A stretch of DNA of 64,000 nt, taken from contig JADGAZ010000018.1 in NCBI GenBank assembly GCA_015231755.1, positions 1 to 64,000 on the forward strand. The letters are read 5' to 3'. Shown here piece after piece: positions 22,673-31,394 of this stretch. This DNA comes from Magnetococcales bacterium (lineage in GTDB: Bacteria; Pseudomonadota; Magnetococcia; Magnetococcales; Magnetaquicoccaceae). The translations under genes and the position numbers were made by a program. Numbering within the stretch: the first letter of the stretch is position 1; the number at the start of each line of letters is the position of its first letter. The notes beneath the pieces were generated by a model. That model was given only the letters and a program-made list of their open reading frames with translations. It had not been told where the DNA came from and searched no databases.

Positions 22673-23075
22673 GCACCCGTCCAGCGAATCAGAGGGCCGC
22701 AATCCCGTGAGCCCGGAACGGACTGGCAGCATCGGCTACACCGTCTCCCTTGAATTTGAAACCGTTTCCCTGCCACCATTCCGCGATATCCTTGTGCTGG
22801 CTAAAAAATGTCCGGTGGGCATGACCGGCATCAGCACCTGCATGGGACTGATGACCCCGGACGGCTACGAACTGGTCGAAGTGGAGGATCCGGTGGTGGA
22901 AGCCCTGCTGATACACAAGCAAATCATCAAGCGACTCCCCCTGTCAACGCTCCTCGACATTCTGCGGGTCCGGGTCTTTCCCCACATTTCCCGGGGAGAG
23001 ATCGTACGGATCAATCTGCAAGTGCGCATTCATCACGACCGGATCGAAGGAACGCTCCCGCCCCATGACCATTGA
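22671..23075 (+). CDS. Small unknown protein heading the kinase operon
   Basis: 134 residues, no domain that I recognise. The core (about 22-120) alternates beta and alpha patterns: YTVSLEFETVSLPPFRDILVLAKKC, then a Gly/Met-rich turn (PVGMTGISTCMGLM) and LLDILRVRVFPHISRGEIVRINLQVRI. It ends in a His-rich tail. ATG at 22671 has an excellent ribosome site (AAAGGAG, 6-7 bases upstream). Its stop overlaps the start of the hybrid histidine kinase by 11 bp, so they are translated together, and a partner or ligand-sensing role is inferred from that. Its start codon overlaps the start of the divergent LapG-like gene. Confidence 0.65.
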   Translation: MHPSSESEGRNPVSPERTGSIGYTVSLEFETVSLPPFRDILVLAKKCPVGMTGISTCMGLMTPDGYELVEVEDPVVEALLIHKQIIKRLPLSTLLDILRVRVFPHISRGEIVRINLQVRIHHDRIEGTLPPHDH

Positions 23076-25098
23076 TACCTTGATCCGCCATTCTTGCCCC
23101 ACCGTGGATGCCCTGACCGGCATTCACGCCGTGGAGGATCTGCTGCTGGAACAAGGTTTTCTGGTGGTCACCCGGGTCGGAAGATTTCTGGGGGTGCTGG
23201 TGGCCGACGACATTCTGGATCGGGGTCACACCCTGGTGGCCGACTGTCTGCGCCCCAAACCCACCATCGCGCGCCATGAGCCCATCAAACGGGTCTTCGG
23301 CCTCATGAAAACCCATCGACTGCCGGTGCTGGCGGTGGTGGAGGCGGATCGTTTTGTGGGGGTGGTGACCCAGACCGCCATCCTCGAACATCTGGCGGAA
23401 CAAGGCGAAACCTTTGAAAAAACCATCGCCGCCCATGCCCATGAACTCTGGCTCCTCAACCAATCCCTCCAGACCCAGATCGCGGAACGCAAACGGGCCG
23501 AAGCCCGCGCCACCGCGGCCAATCTGGCCAAAAGCCGTTTTCTGGCCAATTTCAGCCACGAAATCCGCACACCATTGCACATCATTCTCGGTTTGAGCCA
23601 AATCCTGAGCGAACAACTGGAGGATCTGAGCCGGGAACGCCTCACCGACCGTCTCAACCGCATCCGCGCCGCCGGACATCACCTGTTGGGACTGGTGGAA
23701 GAGATGTTGGATCTGGCCCGGATCGAGGCGGGTCACGGTCAGACCCGACCGGTGCCCATGGAACCGGATCGGCTGCTGCGGGACGTGGTGGCTTGGTTTC
23801 AAGAAGAGGCATCCAAACGGGGCAATCGGGTCGAAGCCTTGGTGGATGACACCATCGGCACCGTGTTGGCCGATCCGCTGCGTCTGCGGCAGATCCTGTT
23901 GAACCTGTTGGCCAATGCCAACCGCTTCACCGAAAACGGAGAGATCATCGCCCACATCCAGCGACTGTCAAGCGAACCCGGACAAAACAGACTGCTGTTT
24001 TCGGTGGAAGATACCGGTATCGGCATCTCTGAGGAGGTGATGCAAACCCTGTTCGACCCCTTCATTCTCGGGGAACATCCCGACACGGAGAACGCCTGCG
24101 GAGCCGGACTGGGTCTGGCCATCTGCAAGACCCTGGTGGACATGATGGGGGGGTCGCTTCAGGTGGAGAGCCGTCCCCTGGAAGGGAGTCGTTTCGAGTT
24201 CACCCTCACCTGTCCGACGGCTCCCGGCCTGCGTCCCACGGAAACGGTGGCCTCCCTGCTGCCTCCGCAACGGGCCCTGTCGATCCTGCTGGTGGAAGAC
24301 GACGCCCTGAGTCAGGCGTTGCTCACGGAATTCCTGATGGGAGATGGCCATCGGGTGATCACGCCAGATCCGTCGCAAGACCCTCTGCCAATCCTTCAGG
24401 AAGAAACGGTGGATCTGCTGCTGACGGATCTGCGACTACCCGACCGGGACGGAATCGACATCATTCGTGCGGTGCGGGCCCTGCCCGATCCCCGGCTCGC
24501 GGGTCTGCCGATTGTGGTACTCACAGCCGACGCGGCCCCGGAACGGCTGCAAGCCGCCCTGGCTGCGGGAGCCAATACCCTGTTGACCAAACCGGTGGAT
24601 CTGAATCATCTGCGTCGCGCCCTGACCTGCCCCGCACGCCATGCCCCGAATGACGACGCCCTTCTCCAACCCGCTGCCGACCATACCCTGGAACGGATGC
24701 CCCCCCTCCACACCGAAATCCTGGAACGCGGCGCCCTTTCCCTGGGTCGTGACCGTTTCCGGGAGATCTGCCGGAAGTTTCACGCGGTCGAAGCCGAGGC
24801 GCTCCGGGAGATGACGCAAGCCTGCCTCAACGGGGATCACGTAACCTTGTCCCATGTGGCGCACCGCATTTCCGGGAGCGCCGCCCATCTGGGCATGACC
24901 CCCCTGTCCCAGTTGGCCGAAAGCCTGGCCAACGAGGCGCAAGCCGCCTTGCCGGAACGGTGCGCGAGCCGCGTGCAGGATTTCGCCCACGCGGCCCGTC
25001 TGGCGCGGGAGGCTTTGGATCAATGGATGCGCACCATGGGGGATGAAAACGCGCCCCTTCCCGGGAGGTCTTCATGGAAAAAAGAGTCTATTTTCTGA
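23065..25098 (+). CDS. CBS-domain hybrid histidine kinase (HisKA-HATPase-REC-HPt)
   Basis: 677 residues, soluble. Order: a pair of CBS domains (about 1-125; CBS pairs usually bind adenosine nucleotides); a short coiled coil (125-160); HisKA with phospho-acceptor H165 in NFSHEIRTP; HATPase with N-box NANRFTENG, G1 VEDTGIGIS and G2 CGAGLGLAICK; receiver domain (about 408-525) with D455 in LLLTDLRLPDRDG; and a C-terminal HPt domain with H600 in VAHRISGSAAHLG. This is a complete His-Asp-His phosphorelay in one chain, lacking its own membrane sensor. The output regulator is not in the window. It overlaps the gene before (11 bp) and after (25 bp). Confidence 0.92.
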   Translation: MTIDTLIRHSCPTVDALTGIHAVEDLLLEQGFLVVTRVGRFLGVLVADDILDRGHTLVADCLRPKPTIARHEPIKRVFGLMKTHRLPVLAVVEADRFVGVVTQTAILEHLAEQGETFEKTIAAHAHELWLLNQSLQTQIAERKRAEARATAANLAKSRFLANFSHEIRTPLHIILGLSQILSEQLEDLSRERLTDRLNRIRAAGHHLLGLVEEMLDLARIEAGHGQTRPVPMEPDRLLRDVVAWFQEEASKRGNRVEALVDDTIGTVLADPLRLRQILLNLLANANRFTENGEIIAHIQRLSSEPGQNRLLFSVEDTGIGISEEVMQTLFDPFILGEHPDTENACGAGLGLAICKTLVDMMGGSLQVESRPLEGSRFEFTLTCPTAPGLRPTETVASLLPPQRALSILLVEDDALSQALLTEFLMGDGHRVITPDPSQDPLPILQEETVDLLLTDLRLPDRDGIDIIRAVRALPDPRLAGLPIVVLTADAAPERLQAALAAGANTLLTKPVDLNHLRRALTCPARHAPNDDALLQPAADHTLERMPPLHTEILERGALSLGRDRFREICRKFHAVEAEALREMTQACLNGDHVTLSHVAHRISGSAAHLGMTPLSQLAESLANEAQAALPERCASRVQDFAHAARLAREALDQWMRTMGDENAPLPGRSSWKKESIF

Positions 25099-25442
25099 TC
25101 GGCGACTGGCTGGCCTGCGGGATCCTCTCCGCGTTGGCAGCCTGGGTGGCCCGACTGCTGCCCGCCACCTGGCCCATGGGGGTGGAAATGATGGCGGGCA
25201 TGGTGGTGGGCATGCTGGTGACGATGGTGGCCATGCTGCCGTTTCTGGTGCTGTTCGGGGCCCTGGAGGTGATGGTGCCGGTGATGCTGGGCAGCATGAT
25301 CAGCAGCATGTTGCCCAGCATGGTGCATGGCTTGCGGCAGGAGACCGGTCCCTTGCTGGCCTGGGGAGCCGGATGTGGGCTGCTGGCCTGGGGATTCACC
25401 TGGATGGCGGATCGGCGGTTGCGCCGGGAACGTGCCGCATGA
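25074..25442 (+). CDS. Small methionine-rich membrane protein
   Basis: 122 residues with three or four hydrophobic segments and an unusual run of methionines: about 20 Met, mostly in residues 35-85 (for example EMMAGMVVGMLVTMVAML and VMVPVMLGSMISSMLPSM). Such Met-rich helices can bind copper or simply pack with glycines; the function is unknown. ATG follows GGGAGG directly and lies inside the 3' end of the kinase gene. The stop overlaps the start of the methyltransferase as ATGA. It may be the membrane partner of the soluble CBS kinase (inferred from position only). Confidence 0.7.
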   Translation: MEKRVYFLIGDWLACGILSALAAWVARLLPATWPMGVEMMAGMVVGMLVTMVAMLPFLVLFGALEVMVPVMLGSMISSMLPSMVHGLRQETGPLLAWGAGCGLLAWGFTWMADRRLRRERAA

Positions 25443-26062
25443 ACGAACCCTCACCGCCCCCCAGCCGTTGGGACAGCACCGCCCGTTTTTACGATATACT
25501 GGCCTATGGCGCGGAAAAACGCTGGGAACCGGCCAAAAAAGCCTTGTTCGCCCGTATGGCACCGGGAAAACGCATCCTGTTCGCCGCCCTGGGCACAGGA
25601 TTGGACATCGCGTTCTTTCCGCCGGAGCGCGATATTGTGGCCATCGACATCAGTTCCGCCATGCTCGCCCGGGCCGCGCCACGGGTGGCGGCCTATCCGG
25701 GCCGGATCGAGACCCGGCTCATGGACATCACCGCCTTGGCATATCCGGATGGCTGGTTCGATCAGGTATTCACCGCCTGCACCTTTTGTTCGGTGCCGGA
25801 TCCCATGGCCGGATTGGCGTCGCTGCGGCGGGTGATGAAGCCGGGGGCGGAACTGGCCATGTTCGAGCATACCGGCAGCCATTATTTTCCATTCAACTGG
25901 ATTCTGGACCTGTGCAACCCCATCTGCCGCCACATCGGCCCGGAGATGAACCGGGATACCGTGGCCAACGTGATCCGGGCCGGATTCCGCCTGGAAGCGG
26001 TCAACCCGCTTTTTCTGGATGTGGTCAAAACCATCCGGGCGGTCAAACCGGCGTCGGATTGA
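25439..26062 (+). CDS. Class I SAM-dependent methyltransferase
   Basis: 207 residues of the UbiE/Methyltransf_11 type. The start WDSTARFYDILAYGAEKRW resembles methyltransferases acting on lipids or quinones. The SAM-binding motif is FAALGTGLDIAFFPP (motif I, glycine loop) followed by the acidic strand end VAIDISSAML; post-I and motif III regions (RLMDITALAYPDGWFDQVF, LRRVMKPGAELAMFEH) fit. The substrate is not evident. ATGA overlap with the upstream membrane-protein gene makes this the last gene of the signalling operon. Confidence 0.85.
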   Translation: MNEPSPPPSRWDSTARFYDILAYGAEKRWEPAKKALFARMAPGKRILFAALGTGLDIAFFPPERDIVAIDISSAMLARAAPRVAAYPGRIETRLMDITALAYPDGWFDQVFTACTFCSVPDPMAGLASLRRVMKPGAELAMFEHTGSHYFPFNWILDLCNPICRHIGPEMNRDTVANVIRAGFRLEAVNPLFLDVVKTIRAVKPASD

Positions 26063-26208
26063 AGAAAAGGGGAGATGGCGCAAAGAAAGCAAACCGCATC
26101 GGAAACAACCGAAAACGACGACACACTCAAATTGTGGGGCGGGGACTGTATCGGATGAGGCCAAAGGAACAGACATGGCCGGGGATGAACGCCTTGTCTT
26201 TTTTTAAA

Positions 26209-26283
26209 TGGCTGGGCCGCCAGGATTCGAACCTGGGGGTGCCGGAATCAAAATCCGGGGCCTTACCGCTTGGCGACGGCCCA
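26209..26283 (-). tRNA. tRNA-Gln (anticodon TTG)
   Basis: A 75-base cloverleaf on the minus strand with encoded CCA. The acceptor stem is TGGGCCG paired with CGGCCCA; the anticodon loop reads ATTTTGATT, giving TTG for glutamine CAA/CAG; the T-arm has GGTTCGAATCC. It lies just downstream of ispE in the same direction, an arrangement common in proteobacteria. Confidence 0.95.
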
Positions 26284-26409
26284 CCATGGACAATCATGCT
26301 ACACGATTTCGCAGCGGCTGAAAAGGGTGGATGTTGATCCGATGGACACATGATGCGGATCAACGGCCAGCAGCCCAAAACGCCCTTCCACCCCCCATCG
26401 GGGTAGTGC

Positions 26410-27294
26410 TCACACGAAAAACGGATGGCGGTTCAAGATTTCGCCAGCAAACACACGCCAGGAGGCCTGCGACTCCGCCAGATGGCGCGCGGCCCCCCTG
26501 GCACTCGCCCCATCCGGGAAAATACCAAACACGGTGGAGCCACTCCCGGTCATCAAGGCGGCCCTGGCTCCCGCCTCCAGCAAGGCCCGGCGGGCCTGAC
26601 CGATCACGGGCAACAACTCCAGGGCGGGAAGTTCCAGATCGTTTTCCAGCCAGTCAGCCGGATCCGCGTCGGCCCCCGGCAGGCCCAGGGATTGATCCCG
26701 CTGGGGATAACGCCCGGACAACGCCTGAAACACCTGTCGCGTGGCCACCCCCTGGCCGGGAAACACCAGCACCATGGCCCCGGACAGCGGATGCGGACAA
26801 GGGGTCAACCGCTCCCCCACTCCCCCCACCAAAGCGGAACGGCCCCCGAGGAAAAACGGAATGTCTGCCCCGAGGGCAACCCCCAGTTCGATCAACGCCT
26901 CCAACCCCAGATTCAGGCCCCACAGGCGATTCAAGGCCAACAGGGTCAAGGCCGCGTCGGAGGATCCTCCCCCGAGTCCCGCCCCGTCCGGGATCCGTTT
27001 CAGCAGCTTCAACCGCGCCCCGTGGCCGACCCCGGTGGTCCGGGCCAGCAGGCGGGCGGCGCGCAGCACCAGATTCTCTTCCGCACAGCCGGTCACCGCC
27101 GGCTGGCAATCCAGTTCCAGATCGCCGCCAGCAAGCGGGGTGATCTCCAGTTGATCATACAAGGGAAAAAAAACCATCAGCGATTCCAGCCGATGGTAAC
27201 CATCCTCCCGCCGTCCCACCACCCGCAAGGCCAGATTCACCTTGGCCGGGGCCAGCCAGATCGTGGATGCCCCCGGGGATGAGGCCGCGTTCAC
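26410..27294 (-). CDS. ispE: 4-diphosphocytidyl-2-C-methyl-D-erythritol kinase
   Basis: 294 residues. GHMP-family kinase that phosphorylates CDP-methylerythritol in the non-mevalonate isoprenoid pathway. Visible marks: LAPAKVNLALRVVGRREDGYH near the start, the ATP-binding loop GAGLGGGSSDAALTL at about 100-114, and the third GHMP motif in ALMTGSGSTVFGIF near 255. It starts with GTG, overlapping the stop of the LolB-like gene as GTGA, so translation is coupled. tRNA-Gln follows about 125 bp after it. Confidence 0.95.
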   Translation of the reverse strand: MNAASSPGASTIWLAPAKVNLALRVVGRREDGYHRLESLMVFFPLYDQLEITPLAGGDLELDCQPAVTGCAEENLVLRAARLLARTTGVGHGARLKLLKRIPDGAGLGGGSSDAALTLLALNRLWGLNLGLEALIELGVALGADIPFFLGGRSALVGGVGERLTPCPHPLSGAMVLVFPGQGVATRQVFQALSGRYPQRDQSLGLPGADADPADWLENDLELPALELLPVIGQARRALLEAGARAALMTGSGSTVFGIFPDGASARGAARHLAESQASWRVFAGEILNRHPFFV

Positions 27295-28127
27295 GGTCCC
27301 GGTTCCAAAGGACGGGAGAGAGAGAAACCAGACCGGGTGGCCTGATCAAAAGCCCCTTCCGCCAGACCGTTGGCAGGAAAACGCCACGTATTCAAAATGA
27401 ATTCCAACCGGACTTTGGGTTTTTCCAGGGTGATGAGGATCCGCTCGGGCATGATCACCCCATCCCCCTCCCCATCCCCCTTGGGGGAAGAGTCGGGCCA
27501 GGTGTAGACCACCCGGTACGGGGTGCCGGAGCCGGCCTTGCCGATCCGTTCCAGCAATCGTCCCTGGGTGGGATCGAGGCGCAACTGTTCGCGGTCACGG
27601 GTCTTGACAATCACGGCACCGGACGGATCCAGGGGAAACGGTCCGGTGGAAGCCAGCCGGGAGGCCCGGGCCATGATCACCTGAAAAAGCCGTTCCGGTG
27701 GAATCGGCACCCCGATCAGATGATCCAACCCCGCCGCGCTGGCGGGAACTTCGATCACGGCATGTTTTTCCGGATCCACCCAGCGGACCCGATCACCACG
27801 GGCGAGCAGTTCACCCGCCACCTGCCGGAACGGCCCATAAACCCGCAGCCGCACCCGTTCCCAGCCACTGCCCAGCAGATCGATGCGGTTGCGCCGTTCC
27901 TGCTCCGGGGTCTCCAGATCCAGCACCCCATCCACCGCCCAATGCAACGGCCCCTGACGCCGGGCCTTCTGATCCGCCAGATAACGCTCGACGATCACCG
28001 CGCCGGAAACGGTCTGTTCGTCCTGGACCGGGTTGGTCGGCAGGGAACAAGAGACCAGGGACAAACCCACCATGCCCAAGGCCAGCATCCAGGCCAACGG
28101 ATGACGACGCCGGTGGAGCCTGTTCAA
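27291..28127 (-). CDS. LolB-like outer-membrane lipoprotein
   Basis: About 278 residues with a lipoprotein signal peptide ending in a lipobox-like VSC at about residue 27 and a mature part that reads like the LolB/DUF4292 lipoprotein-carrier fold: WAVDGVLDLETPEQERRNRIDLLGSGWERVRLRVYG (quoted in pieces), then a mid VIEVPASAAGLDHLIGVPIP. LolB accepts lipoproteins from LolA at the outer membrane and in many proteobacteria lies next to ispE, which supports the call; LolB identity is not certain. The likely start is TTG at 28127, which overlaps the TPR gene stop as TTGA and supplies an Arg-rich n-region (NRLHRRRH); ATG at 28088 is the alternative. Confidence 0.6.
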   Translation of the reverse strand: MNRLHRRRHPLAWMLALGMVGLSLVSCSLPTNPVQDEQTVSGAVIVERYLADQKARRQGPLHWAVDGVLDLETPEQERRNRIDLLGSGWERVRLRVYGPFRQVAGELLARGDRVRWVDPEKHAVIEVPASAAGLDHLIGVPIPPERLFQVIMARASRLASTGPFPLDPSGAVIVKTRDREQLRLDPTQGRLLERIGKAGSGTPYRVVYTWPDSSPKGDGEGDGVIMPERILITLEKPKVRLEFILNTWRFPANGLAEGAFDQATRSGFSLSRPLEPGP

Positions 28128-30022
28128 CGGGACTCGGCTCCGCTGGGAGTCCCACCCTTGTCGCCGCTTTTTTCGCCCGGACTCCGGACGTTGGGGCTTT
28201 TGGCACCCCCGTCCCCGGATTGGGAGGTACGTTCGATCTTGACCCGCAACGCCTCGTTGTTGAGATTCATTTCCAGGGCCTGACGCCAGATGACCAACGC
28301 ATCCTTGATGCGTCCGGAAGCGGCCAGCACATCCCCCAAATGTTCCCGGATGGTGGGATCCTTCGGCTCCATACGCACCGCTTCCCGCATGCGGGTCAAC
28401 GACTCTTCCAACCGGTTCATCCGGAACAGCACCCATCCCAGACTGTCGAGGATGAAGCCATCCCCCGGCGCCAGTTGGGTGGCCTTGAAAATCAGCTTGT
28501 GGGCATCTTCGAGTTTTTCGTTACGCTCGGCCCAGGTGTATCCCAGATAATTGAGGGCGTGGGCGTCTTCCGGATTCTTTTCGATATACAGACGCAAATC
28601 CTGCTCCGCCTCGGGCCACCGTTGCAGTTTGTCCAGGGCCATGGCCCGGTTGAACAGAAAACGGCTCTGTTCCGGGGCGAGCGTCAATCCCTTGGAAGCG
28701 GCCTCCAGCACGGCGTCATACTGCTCTTCTTGCAATAAGATCACGGTCAAGGCCAACAGCACCTCGACCCGATCCGGATGGGCGGCATTCAACTCCCGCA
28801 GGCGGGTGATCGCCTCTTTGCCTTTCTTTTCGTAGGCGTCCAGAAAGGCGATCCGGACCTGGGCTTCCAGATAATACGGCTCGTCGCGTTTGATGGGTTC
28901 ATAGGCGGCCCGGGCATCCTTGACCCGATCCAGACCTTCCAGGGTTTGACCGATGTAATAGGCCACGCCGCTGTTGCCGGGACGAGCCGCTTCCGCCAGA
29001 CGCAACTCCTGCAAAGCGTCTTCGTAGCTGCGCTGACTCATCAGGATCAACGCCGAGGTCAACCGGGCCTGCACGCTGCCCGGAGAGAGGCGGGCAATGG
29101 TGCGGAACTCCTGCAACGCGGCGGAGCGGTCCTCCTGGGTCAACAGCAACCGGCCCAGACGGCTGTGAATGGTCTCGCTTTCCGGATTGTGCGCCAGAAA
29201 ATCCCGATAGATGGCCTCGGCCTCCTTGGGACGTTCCAGCTCCTGCAACGCGGCCCCCAACGCCAGCACCGGTTCCAGTTGATCCGGAGCCTGCTTGCGG
29301 GCCTTGCGGAAGTATTCCAAAGATTTTTTGAGATCCGGTACATAGACATAGGCGCGCCCCAGGGCCAGATTGGCCTTCCAGGCCAGTTCCGGCCTGCCGA
29401 ACAGGGGGGCCAGAGCGTTTTTGGCCTTGACCGGATCTTTCAGGCGGCCATGGATCTGGGCCAGCATCAGGCGGGCGGAAAGATGATCCGGTTGTTTCTT
29501 GAGGAGCAATTCATACTGGGTGGCGGCCTCGGGAAATTTTTCCAAGGCGTTAAGCAGTCCGGCCAGCAGCAGACGGGCCTTGGTATTTTCCGGATCCAGG
29601 GCAACCACCTCCCGGGCGTGGGTGACCGCCAGGGCCAGATCACCCCGTTGGGTGGCCAGATGGGAGACGATCAGGCGGGCCTCCACGGATTTGGGATCCC
29701 CTTCGGCCACCCGCAAAAAGGCTTTTTCCGCCTCTTCCCAACGCCGATCCCCCATCATCATGTGGCCCAGCACGTAATAATAATAAACCCCATCCGCCTG
29801 GGGTTTATCCGTGGCGCTGCCCTCCGGGGGGGTGGCCTTCGCGGTTTGTTCGTTTGGGGCCTGGGGTGGAGTTCCCGAATCCGCGCCCGGGGCGGAGGCG
29901 ACCGAATCCGGAGTCACCGGGCCCAGGGCCACGCATCCGGCCAGAGCCAGACCGATCACCGGTCCCAACCATCCCAAACGGACCCATTCCATGCGCCCGC
30001 ACCCATCCAACCATGGTTTCAT
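28124..30022 (-). CDS. TPR-repeat lipoprotein
   Basis: 632 residues. The N-terminal hydrophobic stretch LGPVIGLALAGC gives a lipobox, so the protein is probably tethered in the periplasm. A Pro/Ala/Thr linker follows, then from about residue 75 to 610 an almost continuous array of tetratricopeptide repeats (patterns such as AEKAFLRVAEGDPKSVEARL, EYFRKARKQAPDQLEPVLALG, AEQDLRLYIEKNPEDAHALN). Such superhelices are protein-interaction scaffolds; partner unknown. ATG at 30022 is backed by GGAGG nine bases upstream, which excludes the longer frame. It is the first gene of a coupled operon with the LolB-like gene and ispE. Confidence 0.85.
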   Translation of the reverse strand: MKPWLDGCGRMEWVRLGWLGPVIGLALAGCVALGPVTPDSVASAPGADSGTPPQAPNEQTAKATPPEGSATDKPQADGVYYYYVLGHMMMGDRRWEEAEKAFLRVAEGDPKSVEARLIVSHLATQRGDLALAVTHAREVVALDPENTKARLLLAGLLNALEKFPEAATQYELLLKKQPDHLSARLMLAQIHGRLKDPVKAKNALAPLFGRPELAWKANLALGRAYVYVPDLKKSLEYFRKARKQAPDQLEPVLALGAALQELERPKEAEAIYRDFLAHNPESETIHSRLGRLLLTQEDRSAALQEFRTIARLSPGSVQARLTSALILMSQRSYEDALQELRLAEAARPGNSGVAYYIGQTLEGLDRVKDARAAYEPIKRDEPYYLEAQVRIAFLDAYEKKGKEAITRLRELNAAHPDRVEVLLALTVILLQEEQYDAVLEAASKGLTLAPEQSRFLFNRAMALDKLQRWPEAEQDLRLYIEKNPEDAHALNYLGYTWAERNEKLEDAHKLIFKATQLAPGDGFILDSLGWVLFRMNRLEESLTRMREAVRMEPKDPTIREHLGDVLAASGRIKDALVIWRQALEMNLNNEALRVKIERTSQSGDGGAKSPNVRSPGEKSGDKGGTPSGAESR

Positions 30023-30311
30023 CACCCAATGCCTCCGCACTGGCGACCCGGATGCAATCGCCAGAAATCCACGATCCACCCCCAAGGCGCAACCCATCCC
30101 CATCCCGACGACGCGCAACCGCACGAACGCTTGGGACAAAGAACCTTGCGCACTCGGGATCAATCCGAAATTTTAATTAATGATTTCAAGGTAAACGCCG
30201 TGAAATGACCGCCATGGACACCCTGCGGGAAAATCCTTCTGCGACCCACCAAAATCAGTCTAGCACACTTCCGGATTCCTTTCCAGAGGCTCTTTCAAGA
30301 AGCGCGAAAAA

Positions 30312-30527
30312 TCATCCCGCGCTGTTTCCATCCCCATCCAGGCTGTTGATCTGGGCGATCAACGCATTCAGGTCCAGGTCATACATGCGCCCCACATCCG
30401 CCAGGGTATCCACCTCGGATGCCAGACACTCGCCACAATCGATCCCCTTCACCGCCAAAAGCCTCGCCAGACCCGGGTGCTCTCGCATCAATTGGGCCAT
30501 GCTTTTTTCCACGTCGATGACACCCAT
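30312..30527 (-). CDS. DUF1858-type small redox-disulfide protein
   Basis: 71 residues, starting MGVIDVEKSMAQLMREHPG. The motif KGIDCGECLASEVDTLADVG with a CxxC (C-G-E-C) is typical of the DUF1858 family, often called the hybrid-cluster-protein-associated disulfide domain; its role is undefined but a thiol-redox or metal site is likely. The ATG at 30527 is selected by a near-perfect AGGAGG seven bases upstream. It diverges from the rpmB gene and stands ahead of the TPR operon on the same strand. Confidence 0.75.
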   Translation of the reverse strand: MGVIDVEKSMAQLMREHPGLARLLAVKGIDCGECLASEVDTLADVGRMYDLDLNALIAQINSLDGDGNSAG

Positions 30528-30779
30528 GCCCCTTCCTCCTCGCCAAATCCGACGGATCACAACCCCTCGACCAACCCCCTCACGCCCCCCAGGTCTTTTC
30601 CAACCTTTGTAAAGACCCATTGTGCCACCGATGCGGGAGTCAAGGCAACGTTAATCACCACTCTTTGCAAAATCATGGAACCAGTCCTTGCATCGCAGCA
30701 GCATTTGTGCGATGCTTCTCTTTTTAATGGTCCATTCCGGAACTTCAACCCTCTTCGCCATCTCTCGGGAGAGTATTTC

Positions 30780-31076
30780 GTGAGAAAATTGACTCTGGGG
30801 GGAAAAGCCCCGCAAACTGGTTACAAAGTCTCCCATTCCCATCGGAGAACCAAACACGCTTGGTTGCCCAACATCCAAAAGCGTGCGCTGTTCAGCATGG
30901 CCCTGGGCCAAAGCTTCTGCATCAGTGTCCCCACCGAAATCCTCCGCTCCGTGGACAAGGCCGGTGGTCTGGACAACTTCCTGCTGCAAACCGCTCAGGA
31001 CACCCTCAATGAGCCCATGCGTCGCCTGCAAGCCCGCATCCGGACTCAGGTGGCCCGCACTCCCGAAGCCGAATAA
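30780..31076 (+). CDS. rpmB: 50S ribosomal protein bL28
   Basis: 98 residues. The core matches bL28: LGGKAPQTGYKVSHSHRRTK followed by HAWLPNIQKRALF and the C-terminal VPTEILRSVDKAGGLDNFLL. The protein sits on the 50S subunit near the L1/E-site region. The start is GTG at 30780, chosen because GGGAGAG (30767-30773) lies six bases upstream and the resulting N-terminus aligns with the family; the frame is open far upstream but that part is non-coding. It is a divergent version: the usual N-terminal Cys of the zinc-binding forms is absent. It is transcribed alone, without rpmG. Confidence 0.85.
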   Translation: MRKLTLGGKAPQTGYKVSHSHRRTKHAWLPNIQKRALFSMALGQSFCISVPTEILRSVDKAGGLDNFLLQTAQDTLNEPMRRLQARIRTQVARTPEAE

Positions 31077-31114
31077 TCCTGTTCGGATCCGCGCCTCGGA
31101 CCCAGCCTGAAAAC

Positions 31115-31153
31115 ATCACCACACGCTCTCCAATCGGCAGGGCGTGTGGTGAT
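31115..31153 (+). terminator. Hairpin after rpmB
   Basis: ATCACCACACGC (31115-31126) pairs perfectly with GCGTGTGGTGAT (31142-31153), and three further base pairs can close the 15-base loop. It starts 38 bp after the rpmB stop. There is no T-run, so the termination mechanism is uncertain. Confidence 0.5.
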
Positions 31154-31362
31154 CGTAACCAGACTTCTTCCCCGCTTCCTGCACATTCAAAAATCAATCT
31201 CAACAGTCGGGTTTGATATCTGCTATCAGCCACGGGTTGCTTTGCGTGCGCTGCGCCTCTTTTCTCCTGCGGAGCAACGCATTAAAAGAAAGGAAAGGAA
31301 AAAGTCCTGGGGAATGAATTCCCCTGAACCCCTTCTTTTTTTAATAGTGACGGATAGATGGC

Positions 31363-31394
31363 AAAAAAAATCCTGGAGGGTTGAGGCTCCAGGA
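31363..31394 (-). terminator. Rho-independent terminator of apgM
   Basis: Read on the minus strand, TCCTGGAG (31394-31387) pairs with CTCCAGGA (31378-31371) across an 8-base loop and is followed by eight T residues (31370-31363). It lies 28 bp after the apgM stop, a textbook intrinsic terminator. Confidence 0.88.
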
